From Pseudomonas sp. ICMP22404 (GTDB lineage: Bacteria; Pseudomonadota; Gammaproteobacteria; Pseudomonadales; Pseudomonadaceae): 64,000 nt of DNA. The position numbers were made by a program, and so were the translations under genes. The notes under the pieces are model-generated. The model was not told the origin of the DNA. It ran no database searches and saw only the letters and a program-made list of their open reading frames with translations. The stretch spans positions 248,001-312,000 of the forward strand of contig NZ_VCNG01000006.1 in the NCBI RefSeq assembly GCF_006227205.1. The letters run 5' to 3'. Of the stretch, positions 1 through 9,151 are shown piece by piece (the stretch's first letter is position 1; each line of letters begins with the position of its first letter).

Positions 1-635
1 CACGCGCGCGAGAACAGCAGCTTAAAACCTGCTGCGCCAAAGACCAACGCAAGGGTGCCTTCAATCCATCGGCGCGCCCTGCGATAACCCCGAATCATCG
101 GTGCCGTGGAGAAAACGATCGCATAACCGCAGAAAATAGAAATGCTCAACACGGCACAGCCAGCCAGGATGATCATAACTGTTACAGGTGTCGCTTGTGG
201 TCCCAGGCCGAGCGTCATCGTGGCGATCCAACCCAGTAATGCCTTTGGGTTGGTCAGGTGCATAAGCAAGCCCCGCCGGTAGAGGCCAAAACCCGAGATA
301 GGCGGTGCTGCGCCCAGCGCTTTCTCAATTTTCTCGTCAGGTGTCAGGGCAGAACGTCCCGCTTTCAGGGCTAGGAACAGCAAGTATGCTCCGCCGACGA
401 TCTTGAGCACGAAGAGTGCCTCTGCGAACTGAAGCAGAATGGCCGAGACGCCTGTGGCGGCCATCGATCCCCAAAAAAAAGAACCACTGATCACTCCGGC
501 TGCAAGCATCAGCGCAGGTTTTCTGCCTTGGTGCATGGCAACGCCCATGATCCGCATATTGCTGGGCCCCGGGCTTGCCGCTCCAACAATGTAGGCGGTA
601 AAAACGAGTAGAAGGTGGTGGAAATCAAATGACAT
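1..635 (-). CDS. LysE/RhtB-family amino-acid exporter (3' end cut by window edge)
   Basis: Reading the minus strand from the ATG at 635 gives an open frame to the window edge that begins MSFDFHHLLLVFTAYIVGAA and contains the family's early 'SPGPSN' motif and a later 'NPKALLGW' motif. About 211 codons are present, close to the usual 205-210 residues, so the stop probably lies just outside the window. Several hydrophobic segments fit the five or six membrane helices of LysE/RhtB exporters, which pump amino acids or derivatives out across the inner membrane. The substrate cannot be read from the sequence. It lies downstream of, and on the same strand as, a LysR regulator. Confidence 0.85.
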   Translation of the reverse strand, partial: MSFDFHHLLLVFTAYIVGAASPGPSNMRIMGVAMHQGRKPALMLAAGVISGSFFWGSMAATGVSAILLQFAEALFVLKIVGGAYLLFLALKAGRSALTPDEKIEKALGAAPPISGFGLYRRGLLMHLTNPKALLGWIATMTLGLGPQATPVTVMIILAGCAVLSISIFCGYAIVFSTAPMIRGYRRARRWIEGTLALVFGAAGFKLLFSRA

Positions 636-1006
636 CAGTCGACCCTCGAGCTGCTTGTAATAGCTCGCAGCTTAAGTGTTCATAAGCTATTCGTCATTGG
701 GTTCTTTAGCTGAATTTTCTGGCTTATTTGATTCTCATCTCGTGGGACTGGATCGCGCTCAATGGGATGTTTTCCATCGCCAACTTCCTGTAGTCCTACG
801 CCGAGTTTGCCCCTGCCAATCCCGTCATCAGCGTGTGATTTTTCGAGATTTGGGCTGCTAGAAATTAGATTGGGGGCGTCCTTTTCAAACCATCCAAAGC
901 ATGCCCTCAGATATGCCCCCAATGTAGCAATCCACTGGAGGTGGATGGATCTCCATGGTCTATGAAAAGGCAGAAATGATCAGATAAACAGCCCGCCAGA
1001 TGGCTT
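636..1006. other. Intergenic stretch with no supported gene
   Basis: About 370 bases separate the LysE gene from the end of the LysR gene. Short open frames exist on both strands, but none has a convincing ribosome binding site or a recognisable product. I see no strong hairpin with a T-tract. The promoter of the LysE gene should lie near its right-hand start at 635. Confidence 0.5.
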
Positions 1007-1921
1007 CTATAGACTCTCAGGGTCGCCAAAAAACATCTGAATCCGCGACCGCAACCAGCGTTCCCCCGGGTCATTGTCCTGGGACCCACGCCAGGCCATG
1101 TGCAATTCAAAGCTGCGCACCGGGATCGGTGGGTCTTCGGCGCGCACGCCGCCGGCGGCGGTCAGTGCATCGGCGGTGTAGTCAGGGACGGTGGCGATGA
1201 TGTCCGTGCCTGCCAGCAGGGTGCTCAGCCCATTGAACTGCGGCACCGCCAGTACCACATGGCGCTTGCGACCGAGTTTTTCCAACTCTTCATCGATGAA
1301 ACCGCTCAGGTCGCCCGCGAAGGACACCAGGGCGTGGGGGCGTGCGCAGAATTCGTCCAGGGTCAGTTGCCCCGGTGCGGTGTCGGCCCGCAGCACTTTG
1401 GGCGAGCTGCGGCGCAGCACCTTGCGCTTGGCGTTGGCCGGCAGGTCGTCGGTGTAGCTGACGCCGATGGAGATCTCCCCGGACGCCAGCAGGCTCGGCA
1501 TCAGGATGTAGTTGACCCGGCGCACCACCAGCACGATGCCAGGGGCTTCGGCGCGCAGGCGCTTGAGCAGCATGGGCAGCAGGGCGAATTCGGCATCGTC
1601 CGACAGGCCGATGCGAAACACCGAGGTGCTGGTGGCCGGGTCGAATTCCGCCGCGCGGCTGACCGCCGTGGAAATCGAATCCAGGGCCGGGGAGAGCAGG
1701 GCGAAGATTTCGATCGCCCGGGCCGAGGGTTCCATGCTGCGCCCGGTACGCACGAACAGCGGGTCATCGAACAGGCTGCGCAGGCGCGACAGCGCGGCGC
1801 TGATGGCCGGCTGGCCGAGGAACAGTTTCTCGGCGGCGCGGGTCACGCTGCGTTCATGCATCAGTGTTTCGAATACGATCAACAGGTTCAGGTCGACACG
1901 ACGCAGGTCATTGCGATTCAT
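1007..1921 (-). CDS. LysR-family transcriptional regulator
   Basis: The 304-residue product starts MNRNDLRRVDLNLLIVFETL and has the N-terminal winged HTH of LysR proteins (SVTRAAEKLFLGQPAISAAL, roughly residues 25-45), followed by a periplasmic-binding-like effector domain (residues about 95-300). I use the ATG at 1921 because an AGGA sequence sits 8 bases upstream and the HTH then starts at the usual distance; an upstream ATG at 1984 would add 21 atypical residues. The gene is divergent from the MDR oxidoreductase at 2178, the classic arrangement of a LysR regulator and its target, so it probably controls that gene and itself. The effector is unknown. Confidence 0.9.
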   Translation of the reverse strand: MNRNDLRRVDLNLLIVFETLMHERSVTRAAEKLFLGQPAISAALSRLRSLFDDPLFVRTGRSMEPSARAIEIFALLSPALDSISTAVSRAAEFDPATSTSVFRIGLSDDAEFALLPMLLKRLRAEAPGIVLVVRRVNYILMPSLLASGEISIGVSYTDDLPANAKRKVLRRSSPKVLRADTAPGQLTLDEFCARPHALVSFAGDLSGFIDEELEKLGRKRHVVLAVPQFNGLSTLLAGTDIIATVPDYTADALTAAGGVRAEDPPIPVRSFELHMAWRGSQDNDPGERWLRSRIQMFFGDPESL

Positions 1922-2177
1922 CTGGGGTCCTGGCAGATTCGGCGAGCTTGACGTGAGCGGCCATATGCGAACAATGACCGGCATGAATCTTACGGGGAAA
2001 GACTGGTACTCTGCACTGGCTAAATGAATTTTTGTAGGATTTGCCCCGCGGGGCTGATTGGTTTTCTTGCTGCGGAATCAATGACAGGCATGTCGACTAT
2101 TAATAGCCACTGATGGTCTTGGGTACAAAGCCCGGATAGAGTTCATGGCATTAGAGGTTACTTTGACGAGGTTTGCG

Positions 2178-3203
2178 ATGTCCCGCACGATCCGTTTTCA
2201 CAAGTTTGGTGGTGCCGAGGTGCTCAAATGCGAAGAGCAGCCGGCGGCTCTCCCTGCGCCAGGAGAAGTGCAGGTCCGTGTCGAAGCGATCGGCATCAGT
2301 TGGCATGACACCCTGTGGCGCCAGAACCTGGCGCCGTCCCAGGCCCGCCTGCCTTCCGGCCTGGGCCATGAAATGGCCGGCGTGGTGACGGCCGTCGGCG
2401 ACGGTGTCGACGATCTGGCCGTGGGCGACAAGGTCGCCAGCTTCCCCGCACAAAGCGCGAACGATTATCCGGTGTACGGTGAGATCATCGTGTTGCCGCG
2501 CACCGCGCTGACCCGATACCCGGACGTCTTGAGCCCGATCGAAGCCGCGGTGCACTACACGCCGCTGCTGGTCGCCTATTTTGCCTATGTTGACCTGGCG
2601 CGAGTCAAACCCGGGCAGTTCGCCCTGGTCACCGATGCCAGCCATTGCGCCGGCCCTTCCTTCGTACAGCTCGGCAAGGCGCTGGGTGTACGGGTGATCG
2701 CGGCCACCAAGACCGCTGACGAGCGAGAGTACCTGTTGTCCCTGGGTGCCGAGAAAGTCATCGTCACGGAAGAGCAGGACTTGCTGATGCAAATCAACAA
2801 GCTCACCGACAATCGTGGCGTCGACGTGGTGTTCGACGGCCTGGGCGGGCCGCAAATGTCGCTGCTCGGCGATGTCCTGGCCCCACGAGGCAGCCTGGTG
2901 TTGTATGGCCTGCAAGGGGGGAACCAGACACCGTTCCCGGCCTGCGCGGCGTTTCAGAAGAACATTCAGTTCTTCGTGCATTGCATCGGCAATTTCACCG
3001 GCAAGCCGGAACTGGGCATTATCCAGGACCAGGTGGCGGTGCAGCGGGCACTGCGCGATATCAATCAACTGACTGCCGACCGTGTCCTGTTGCCACTCAA
3101 GACCCGGGTCTTTCCGTTCGCCGAGTTTGTCGAGGCTCACCGTTACATGGACGAATGTCCTTGCCGTGAGCGCGTTGCCCTTCAGGTTGTCGATCCCGCC
3201 TGA
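2178..3203 (+). CDS. MDR-superfamily zinc-independent alcohol dehydrogenase / quinone oxidoreductase
   Basis: The 341-residue protein has a GroES-like N-terminal domain (GHEMAGVVTAVGDGVDDLAVGD near residues 65-90, only in part quoted) and a Rossmann NAD(P)H domain with the usual 'RGVDVVFDGLGG' segment near residue 215. The Cys/His zinc ligands of classical alcohol dehydrogenases are not evident, which points to the quinone-oxidoreductase-like branch. The start is set at ATG 2178 because ACGAGG lies 7 bases upstream; an in-frame ATG at 2145 has no such signal. It probably reduces a small carbonyl, quinone or enone with NADPH. Its divergent neighbour is a LysR regulator that may control it. Confidence 0.85.
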   Translation: MSRTIRFHKFGGAEVLKCEEQPAALPAPGEVQVRVEAIGISWHDTLWRQNLAPSQARLPSGLGHEMAGVVTAVGDGVDDLAVGDKVASFPAQSANDYPVYGEIIVLPRTALTRYPDVLSPIEAAVHYTPLLVAYFAYVDLARVKPGQFALVTDASHCAGPSFVQLGKALGVRVIAATKTADEREYLLSLGAEKVIVTEEQDLLMQINKLTDNRGVDVVFDGLGGPQMSLLGDVLAPRGSLVLYGLQGGNQTPFPACAAFQKNIQFFVHCIGNFTGKPELGIIQDQVAVQRALRDINQLTADRVLLPLKTRVFPFAEFVEAHRYMDECPCRERVALQVVDPA

Positions 3204-3213
3204 TTCCTGTCCT

Positions 3214-3244
3214 GCGCAAGAGTCATTGTCCCTGGCTCTTGCGC
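3214..3244. other. Inverted repeat downstream of the MDR gene
   Basis: GCGCAAGAG and CTCTTGCGC form a perfect 9-bp stem with a 13-base loop, 10 bases after the stop codon of the oxidoreductase gene. No clear T-run follows, so it could be a weak terminator or an mRNA 3' stabiliser. A second short stem (CCTCGCA/TGCGAGG) lies at 3291-3309. Confidence 0.45.
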
Positions 3245-3431
3245 TGCCTCCGGCCTGATCGGGCCTCTTCTCTCCTTTTCTGCTTCAGCCCCTCGCACGA
3301 CTTGCGAGGGTGTCCGGCTGCCTGTCCACAACGACTCCGTTTACCTTGCCGGCAACTGAACTGGTTTTTGCCCTCAATCTGTATCTTCTAATCATTATTG
3401 AAGTCCTGATAATTGAATGCTGGTTTTCAGC

Positions 3432-3441
3432 TCAAGGAAGA
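3432..3441 (+). promoter_or_regulatory. Predicted RsmA/RsmE binding site on a Shine-Dalgarno
   Basis: TCAAGGAAGA matches the RsmA/RsmE consensus (A/U)CANGGANG(U/A) at every position and includes the ribosome binding site of the small gene that starts at 3446. A short GCTG/CAGC hairpin (3419-3431) abuts it. Binding by an Rsm protein here would block translation until GacA-dependent small RNAs titrate the protein. Confidence 0.5.
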
Positions 3442-3445
3442 AGTC

Positions 3446-3730
3446 ATGGCTCAATACATGTTTCCAGAAAGGCTTGATCCATCAATGTCTGTTCAAGATG
3501 CTTCAGGCGTTAATGGGGGTGGGGTCCTCTATCGATTATCGGGAAAACAGTATGAGGTAAGCGGTCAGTTAAAGTTCGGTAAGTTCTTTATTTCTCGTAC
3601 TCATTGTCTGTGGGACGCTGTCGGAATTCTCCTAGGACGCGTCGAGACGGACGTCAGGCCCAATGAATTGGCGGCTTTCAGGCTTTGGCGACACGGACGG
3701 CGGTCGACGCCCCTTGTATGTATCAAATAG
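3446..3730 (+). CDS. Small orphan protein, 94 residues, function unknown
   Basis: The frame starts MAQYMFPERLDPSMSV, with AAGGAAG 5 bases before the ATG, an excellent Shine-Dalgarno. The alternative upstream ATG at 3413 has no such signal. I recognise no domain. The first half is polar with a glycine run (GVNGGG), and the last third is Arg-rich. The DNA from about 3340 to 3850 is visibly more AT-rich than its surroundings, which may mark a later acquisition or a regulatory region. It lies 130 bp upstream of the unknown 495-residue gene on the same strand. The predicted Rsm site on its ribosome binding site suggests Gac/Rsm control. It may not be a real gene. Confidence 0.45.
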   Translation: MAQYMFPERLDPSMSVQDASGVNGGGVLYRLSGKQYEVSGQLKFGKFFISRTHCLWDAVGILLGRVETDVRPNELAAFRLWRHGRRSTPLVCIK

Positions 3731-3859
3731 TTACGACGAGCAAAGCTCGGACGTATTGCTAATACTCTTCGCAGTAGTGAAATAAGTCTTCCATCCGAAC
3801 ACGTCGCGCGATCACGTGGGTGGGGCGACACTGATATTTGAACTTCCAGGTAAATGGTT

Positions 3860-5347
3860 ATGAGCGCAATTCATGAGCAGGCAATGATTCACGTGTATCA
3901 ACAGATACTGCAGCGGCTGTTGGGTTTTTATTCTCGTGCGGAGCGTACGGCGTTGCAGCTTTTGATCCAGCGTTTGATCGTCGCCGCTGGTGGCATTGAG
4001 CGGATCGGTGAATACCGCGTACTGACGGTCCTGAACGGGAGCCGGGACAGCTTTTACGTGCTGACGGCGTTGAGAGCCGCGCAACTGAGCATCGCCGGCA
4101 GGAATCCCGTGACCTTCGACCTGCGTGTTGCCACGCCGCGGTTGAGCGAGACCACCCAGGCGACCCTGGAAAACATCCATCGTTGCTACAGCGCGCTGTT
4201 CGTCTATGACGATCCCCGTGTAGAGCTGCTGATGGCGGATAACCGCGAAGTGGTGCCGTTCAACCACAGGCAGCCATTGTCGGTGGCCGGGCACGAGTCC
4301 AATCGCATGGACATGCTGGTCCTGGGTCACCTTCGCTCGGTCGACAGCCCTTTGGAGATTGGTGATGACGGCTACCTGGCCATGGCGGAGTTCTACCGCC
4401 ACATGGCGCGCTGGGAATCGGGAGTGGACTCCCTGGTCAGCAGCGATACGCCGCGCCAGCAGAGACAGTTCATGGCGGGCCTGCGACGTGCGACCCGCAA
4501 GATCGGCCTGGGTATCGAAACGACCACCACCTTTGACAACCTCTTTGCGCAGCTCGATACCCTGGGAGACGATCTCTATCGGCATTTCTATGGATCGCAC
4601 CGCCTCGGCATGTGGAAACCCGAGGGCCATTTCGAGGCATGCCGGCGAGTAGGGCACATCGGCATCGATGACCTGATCGTCGATCGCTGCGAAGAAATGA
4701 ACTGGCTGCTGTTCAGTGAGTTCCTGCGGGTGCGGACCGACGACCTTATCGCCTCGGCACCGGAAAACGAATACCTCAGTCCGCTGCTGTCGGCTCATTT
4801 GCATGGCCTGCAAGCGGCTTGCCTGCAGGGACGCAGTTACGAAGCGGGCTACGGAGACTATGTGCAGCGGGCAATCATGATCATGCACCGCAAGCAACTG
4901 CCGGAACACGTCTGCGAACAGGCTCGGGAGCTGTTCGGCCCGCCTTCGGCCATTGCGGAGCGCCGTGCCCAGGCCGCCGCCGAAGCGCAAACGACCCTGG
5001 GGCTCAACGAGGCGCAATTGGTGTGCATGCTGTTCGCACCCTTTGTCGAGAAGGGCGCGGGGCTGGAGCATTTCCTGCGTTGTTGTCACCCCGGCATGCT
5101 GGTGGCGATGCCGGACCTGCACAAGGCCATGCAGGGCGCGACAGTCGCCGACCAGGTGGCGCAATGGATGGTGGATGTCAGCGGCCTGTCGATCGACATG
5201 CTCGGCAGGCTCTATGGGGCGAGCGTAGCGCTGCCGGAACACGAAACCACCCTGGGAATAGACCCCCAACAGGCCATCGACAACGCCGATACCGAAACGC
5301 CCGGGCTGGGTAGCGACGGCCTGCGCGAAGGCTCGGGCAGATATTGA
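3860..5347 (+). CDS. Unrecognised soluble protein, 495 residues
   Basis: I do not recognise this family. The protein starts MSAIHEQAMIHVYQQILQRL; the ATG at 3860 is preferred over 3854 because the AGG at 3848-3850 is then correctly spaced. No signal peptide or membrane helix is visible. It appears mostly helical, with conspicuous Arg, Glu and aromatic residues, three Cys in the last third (CMLF, then FLRCCHP) and a polar tail (ETPGLGSDGLREGS). Its length and normal high-GC codon use indicate a real gene. The MocR-type regulator starts 96 bp downstream on the same strand and may be co-transcribed, so it could be linked to an amine or amino-acid response. That link is inference. Confidence 0.75.
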   Translation: MSAIHEQAMIHVYQQILQRLLGFYSRAERTALQLLIQRLIVAAGGIERIGEYRVLTVLNGSRDSFYVLTALRAAQLSIAGRNPVTFDLRVATPRLSETTQATLENIHRCYSALFVYDDPRVELLMADNREVVPFNHRQPLSVAGHESNRMDMLVLGHLRSVDSPLEIGDDGYLAMAEFYRHMARWESGVDSLVSSDTPRQQRQFMAGLRRATRKIGLGIETTTTFDNLFAQLDTLGDDLYRHFYGSHRLGMWKPEGHFEACRRVGHIGIDDLIVDRCEEMNWLLFSEFLRVRTDDLIASAPENEYLSPLLSAHLHGLQAACLQGRSYEAGYGDYVQRAIMIMHRKQLPEHVCEQARELFGPPSAIAERRAQAAAEAQTTLGLNEAQLVCMLFAPFVEKGAGLEHFLRCCHPGMLVAMPDLHKAMQGATVADQVAQWMVDVSGLSIDMLGRLYGASVALPEHETTLGIDPQQAIDNADTETPGLGSDGLREGSGRY

Positions 5348-5443
5348 GGGGGGCGGTTTGACGGCTTCACCCACCTTGTATCCGGCCGCCACTGCTGGTG
5401 CTTCGCCGTGGTCGGTCGCGGCCCATCCAACGGGTCTGAAGCC

Positions 5444-6841
5444 ATGAAGGGCTCACGGGAAACAGATTTCGCCTACCAGGCGGTCTATCGCTACCTGACG
5501 GCCCTGATCAGTGAGCTGGGGAGCGATTCCCGGGTCCGACTGCCGTCTTTACGGCAACTGGCCGACCGGTTGAGCGTGTCGATTTCTACTATCCAGTACG
5601 CTTATTCGCTGCTGGAAAAGGAAGGGCGGGTCTACTCCGTCGCCAAGTCCGGTTATTACGCGCTGCCAGTGCCCAGCGTGGTCGCCCTGGGCGGCGGTGA
5701 CGATCTGCTCGAGACGCTCTACGTCAATGCCCGGCGACCAGGCATGCTGGTGCTCAGCGCGGACGAACCGGCGTCGATGCAACCCCTGGACAGCCCGCTG
5801 TTGCTGCTCGAGCGCGAGCTGCTGCGCCAGTATCCGCGCGCCTCCCAGATGCCTTCACAGCCCTGGGGCGAGCTGGAACTGCGCGCGGCCTTGGCGGCCC
5901 GTTACACCTCCTCGCCGGCGCGCTGCTGGAAGGCCGATGACGTGTACATCGGTGCCGATCTGCGGGGTGTGCTGGAGATCCTGATCGCCGTGCTGGGGCT
6001 CAGGGGCGCCACCGTACTGATCGAATCGCCTTGCGACTGGACGATTCTGCGCTTGCTGCAAGCCGCCGACGTCAAGGTGATCGAGCTGCCGTTGTTGGCG
6101 GACGGCGGCATCAGTCTCGAGCAACTGGAGCAGCTTCTACAGAACGAAACCGTGCGCCTGGTGGTGCTGTCTTCGGTGTTGAACATGCCCAGAGGGACGC
6201 GCATTCCCGAGGACAACCGCCAGGCTGTGGCGAGTTTGCTGGATCTGCACGGTACCTGGGTGCTGGAGAACGACAGCTACACGGACTTGGTCTTCGAAGC
6301 CGGGGTGGTGCCTTTTCGCGACCTGCTCGACCCTGACCGGCTGATCGTCTACTCCACTTTCGAGAAAACCATCGGTCCTGAAGCCCCCTATGGTTATGTG
6401 CTATCGCGTCAGTTGACCCTGCAACTGCAGCGGCATTTCCTGCTGCGCGCGTTTCGCCTGTCGCCCATCCGGCAGAAGGCCATCGCGCGTTTGTACAGTA
6501 ACGGTCGGATCGACCAGCATCTGCTGGTGTTGCGGCGGCTGCTGCGTGAAAGTGCGACCTCGACAACACAACTGCTGCGAGAACGGCTGGGGGATAGCCT
6601 GCAATGGGTTGAAGCCCAGGGCGGCGCGACGATCTGGATTCGATCGTCGCGCCGGGTGGACCTGCGACAGGTTTTCCAGCGTTTGCTGGCCCAGCGCATC
6701 GTCATCGCCCCTGGGGAACTGTTCAGTATCCAAGGGCTTTATACCCAGTATTTGCGCGTGACGCATGCCTTGAGTGGTGCAACCGACCTGGACACGGCGC
6801 TCTGCGTGTTGGCCAACGCGTTGAGGCTTGAGCAATCGTAA
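5444..6841 (+). CDS. MocR-type regulator (GntR wHTH fused to PLP aminotransferase-like domain)
   Basis: The 465-residue protein has a GntR-type winged HTH at its N terminus (LPSLRQLADRLSVSISTIQY, about residues 35-55) and a fold-type I aminotransferase-like domain from about residue 100. The PLP lysine is expected at K308 in TFEKTIGP. The segment that normally reads ED-D-x-Y is ENDSY here, placing Asn276 where the Asp that contacts the PLP ring nitrogen is usual; this may favour sensing over catalysis. The ATG at 5444 places the HTH at the usual distance; an upstream GTG at 5408 is possible. MocR proteins bind PLP and amine ligands to control neighbouring genes. The natural target here would be the unknown upstream gene. 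Confidence 0.85.
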   Translation: MKGSRETDFAYQAVYRYLTALISELGSDSRVRLPSLRQLADRLSVSISTIQYAYSLLEKEGRVYSVAKSGYYALPVPSVVALGGGDDLLETLYVNARRPGMLVLSADEPASMQPLDSPLLLLERELLRQYPRASQMPSQPWGELELRAALAARYTSSPARCWKADDVYIGADLRGVLEILIAVLGLRGATVLIESPCDWTILRLLQAADVKVIELPLLADGGISLEQLEQLLQNETVRLVVLSSVLNMPRGTRIPEDNRQAVASLLDLHGTWVLENDSYTDLVFEAGVVPFRDLLDPDRLIVYSTFEKTIGPEAPYGYVLSRQLTLQLQRHFLLRAFRLSPIRQKAIARLYSNGRIDQHLLVLRRLLRESATSTTQLLRERLGDSLQWVEAQGGATIWIRSSRRVDLRQVFQRLLAQRIVIAPGELFSIQGLYTQYLRVTHALSGATDLDTALCVLANALRLEQS

Positions 6842-6931
6842 GAGGGGTGATGGATCGAACCCATCGCGCCACGGTCGAACTGTCAGTAAACTGCATCCCA
6901 TTCCACAAGCCACTCCATCCAGAGGTTTTGC

Positions 6932-8578
6932 ATGACAGTCAGTCCATTTGCGGGCAAGCCGGCACCGGCAGAGTTGTTGATCGATATCCCGCGACTGGTG
7001 ACGGCCTACTACACCGGCCGGCCCGATGCCTCGGTTGCAACCCAGCGTGTGGCTTTCGGCACCTCCGGTCACCGTGGCAGTTCCTTCGACCTGGGGTTCA
7101 ACGAATGGCATGTACTGGCTATCAGTCAGGCCATTTGCATGTACCGTGAAGCCCAAGGCATTGACGGGCCCTTGTTCGTCGGTATCGATACCCATGCGCT
7201 CTCCACCCCTGCCGGTGCCAGTGCACTGGAGGTGCTCGCCGCCAACGGCGTGACCGTGATGATCGCCGAAGGCGATGAATACACTCCGACACCGGCGGTT
7301 TCCCACGCGATCATCTGCTACAACCGCGGACGCACCACGGGTCTGGCGGACGGCATCGTCATCACGCCGTCCCATAACCCGCCGCAGAGTGGCGGCTACA
7401 AGTACAACCCCACCAACGGTGGCCCGGCCGATACCCATATCACCAAGTGGATCGAAGCCAAGGCCAACGAGCTGCTGGCCAACCAACTGGCCGGCGTCAA
7501 GCGCATCAGCTACGAGCAGGCCCTGAAGGCCGAGACCACTCACCGTCACGACTACCTCAATACCTACGTAGCGGACTTGGTCAATGTCATCGATTTCGAC
7601 GTCATCCGCGCCGCTGGGTTGCGTTTGGGCGTCGATCCGCTGGGCGGAGCAGGGGTACGCTACTGGCCGGCCATTGCCGAGCATTACCGCCTTGACCTGG
7701 ACGTGGTGAACACCCAGGTGGATTCGACGTTCCGCTTCATGACAGTCGACTGGGACGGGCAGATCCGCATGGATCCTTCTTCCAGCCATGCCATGCAGGG
7801 GTTGATCGGCCTGAAGGAGCGCTTCGACGTGGCCTTCGCCTGTGACCCGGATCACGACCGCCATGGCATCGTGACACCCTCCGGAGGTCTGTTGGCGCCG
7901 AACAACTACCTGGCGGTGTCCATCGATTACCTGTTCCAGAACCGTCCGCATTGGCGCGCCGATGCCGGCGTCGGCAAGACGGTGGTCAGCAGCGGGCTGA
8001 TCGATCGCGTGGCCAAGCGCCTGGGTCGTCGTCTCTATGAAGTGCCGGTAGGCTTCAAGTGGTTCGCCGATGGGCTATTCGACGGCTCCCTGGGCTTCGG
8101 CGGCGAGGAAAGTGCCGGTGCTTCGTTCCTGCGCAAGGACGGTGGTGTGTGGAGTACCGACAAGGACGGCCTGATCCCGGCGTTGCTGGCGGCTGAAATG
8201 ACCGCTCGCACCGGCCGCGACCCAAGCCAGGCCTACCGCGCCCTGACAGACGAACTGGGCGAGCCGTTCTCCGTACGCGTCGATGCGAAGGCGACTCCGC
8301 AGCAGAAGGCCCTGTTGAGCAAACTCTCACCGGACCAGGTCGCGTCTACCCAGCTGGCCGGTGAGGCGATCCAAAGCATTCTCAGTCACGCGCCGGGGAA
8401 CGATCAGGCCATCGGCGGCCTGAAGGTGATGACCGAAAACGGCTGGTTCGCAGCGCGTCCGTCCGGCACCGAGGATATCTACAAGATCTACGCCGAAAGC
8501 TTCCTTGGCGACGAGCACCTCAAGCAGTTGGTGAGTGAGGCGCAGACGCTGGTGGATGGCGCTATCAGCGGCAAGTGA
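6932..8578 (+). CDS. pgm: Phosphoglucomutase (alpha-D-glucose phosphate-specific)
   Basis: The 548-residue length matches enteric Pgm (about 546). It interconverts glucose 1-phosphate and glucose 6-phosphate in the cytoplasm, feeding UDP-glucose and polysaccharide or trehalose/glycogen synthesis. The catalytic phosphoserine loop [15 protein letters not shown] places the phosphoserine at S147. The metal-binding loop DPDHDRHG begins at D305, and the C-terminal phosphate-binding loop [15 protein letters not shown] is present. AGAGG lies just before the ATG. It is followed directly by a REPIN array with no classical T-tract terminator. Confidence 0.97.
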   Translation: MTVSPFAGKPAPAELLIDIPRLVTAYYTGRPDASVATQRVAFGTSGHRGSSFDLGFNEWHVLAISQAICMYREAQGIDGPLFVGIDTHALSTPAGASALEVLAANGVTVMIAEGDEYTPTPAVSHAIICYNRGRTTGLADGIVITPSHNPPQSGGYKYNPTNGGPADTHITKWIEAKANELLANQLAGVKRISYEQALKAETTHRHDYLNTYVADLVNVIDFDVIRAAGLRLGVDPLGGAGVRYWPAIAEHYRLDLDVVNTQVDSTFRFMTVDWDGQIRMDPSSSHAMQGLIGLKERFDVAFACDPDHDRHGIVTPSGGLLAPNNYLAVSIDYLFQNRPHWRADAGVGKTVVSSGLIDRVAKRLGRRLYEVPVGFKWFADGLFDGSLGFGGEESAGASFLRKDGGVWSTDKDGLIPALLAAEMTARTGRDPSQAYRALTDELGEPFSVRVDAKATPQQKALLSKLSPDQVASTQLAGEAIQSILSHAPGNDQAIGGLKVMTENGWFAARPSGTEDIYKIYAESFLGDEHLKQLVSEAQTLVDGAISGK

Positions 8579-8583
8579 TGCGT

Positions 8584-9015
8584 GTGTGGGAGCGAGCTTG
8601 CTCGCGATAGCGGTGGGTCAGTTACGTCGATGTTGAATGCGCCGACGTCATCGCGAGCAAGCTTGGCTCCCACAGGTTTTGCTGCGTACGTATAAAGGTC
8701 GTCTGCCACAGATACCCTGTGGGAGCGAGCTTGCTCGCGATAGCGGTGGGTCCGTTACATCGAGGTTGAATGTGCCGACGTCATCGCGAGCAAGCTTGGC
8801 TCCCACAGGTTTTGCTGCGTACGTATAAAGGTCGTATGCCACAGATATCCTGTGGGAGCGGGCTTGCTCGCGATAGCGGTGGGTCCGTTACATCGATGTT
8901 GAATGTGCCGACGTCATCGCGAGCAAGCTTGGCTCCCACAGGTTTTGCTGCGTATGTATAAAGGTCGTCTGCCACAGATACCCTGTGGGAGCGAGCCTGC
9001 TCGCGATAGCGGTGG
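8584..9015. repeat. Tandem array of REPIN units (about 133 bp period, 3 copies plus a partial fourth)
   Basis: The palindromic REP sequence GTGGGAGCGAGCTTGCTCGC and variants recur at 8584, 8719, 8852 and 8985, giving periods of 135, 133 and 133 bp. Each unit also contains the oppositely oriented REP (ATCGCGAGCAAGCTTGGCTC) and a conserved spacer that includes TTTTGCTGCGTA. The units differ by only a few bases, so the whole REP pair plus spacer was duplicated in tandem. This fills the gap between pgm and the helicase gene. REP sequences are known to affect transcript ends and gyrase or IHF binding; the role here is not shown. Confidence 0.92.
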
Positions 9016-9151
9016 TTCAGACCACAATCATGTCGATGCGACACCACTTTCACTTCATCGCCTAACCCCATGACTTCAAAGCTTTTGGGTGGCACTCCGT
9101 GGTAAATACAGACACCATAGGCCATGGTTCTGAACACCGGAGTCTCAAAGC

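Noticed and set aside
676..965. Small frames between the LysE and LysR genes
   Set aside because: No ribosome binding site, no recognised domain, and they overlap one another on opposite strands.
3812..5392. 526-codon open frame antisense to the unknown 495-residue gene
   Set aside because: Composition is Gln/His/Arg-rich, typical of antisense shadows in high-GC DNA. The sense frame has a better start signal.
8637..9137. Several open frames running through the REPIN array on both strands
   Set aside because: They are repeats of the same REP-encoded peptide and have no ribosome binding site; they result from the low stop-codon density of REP sequences.
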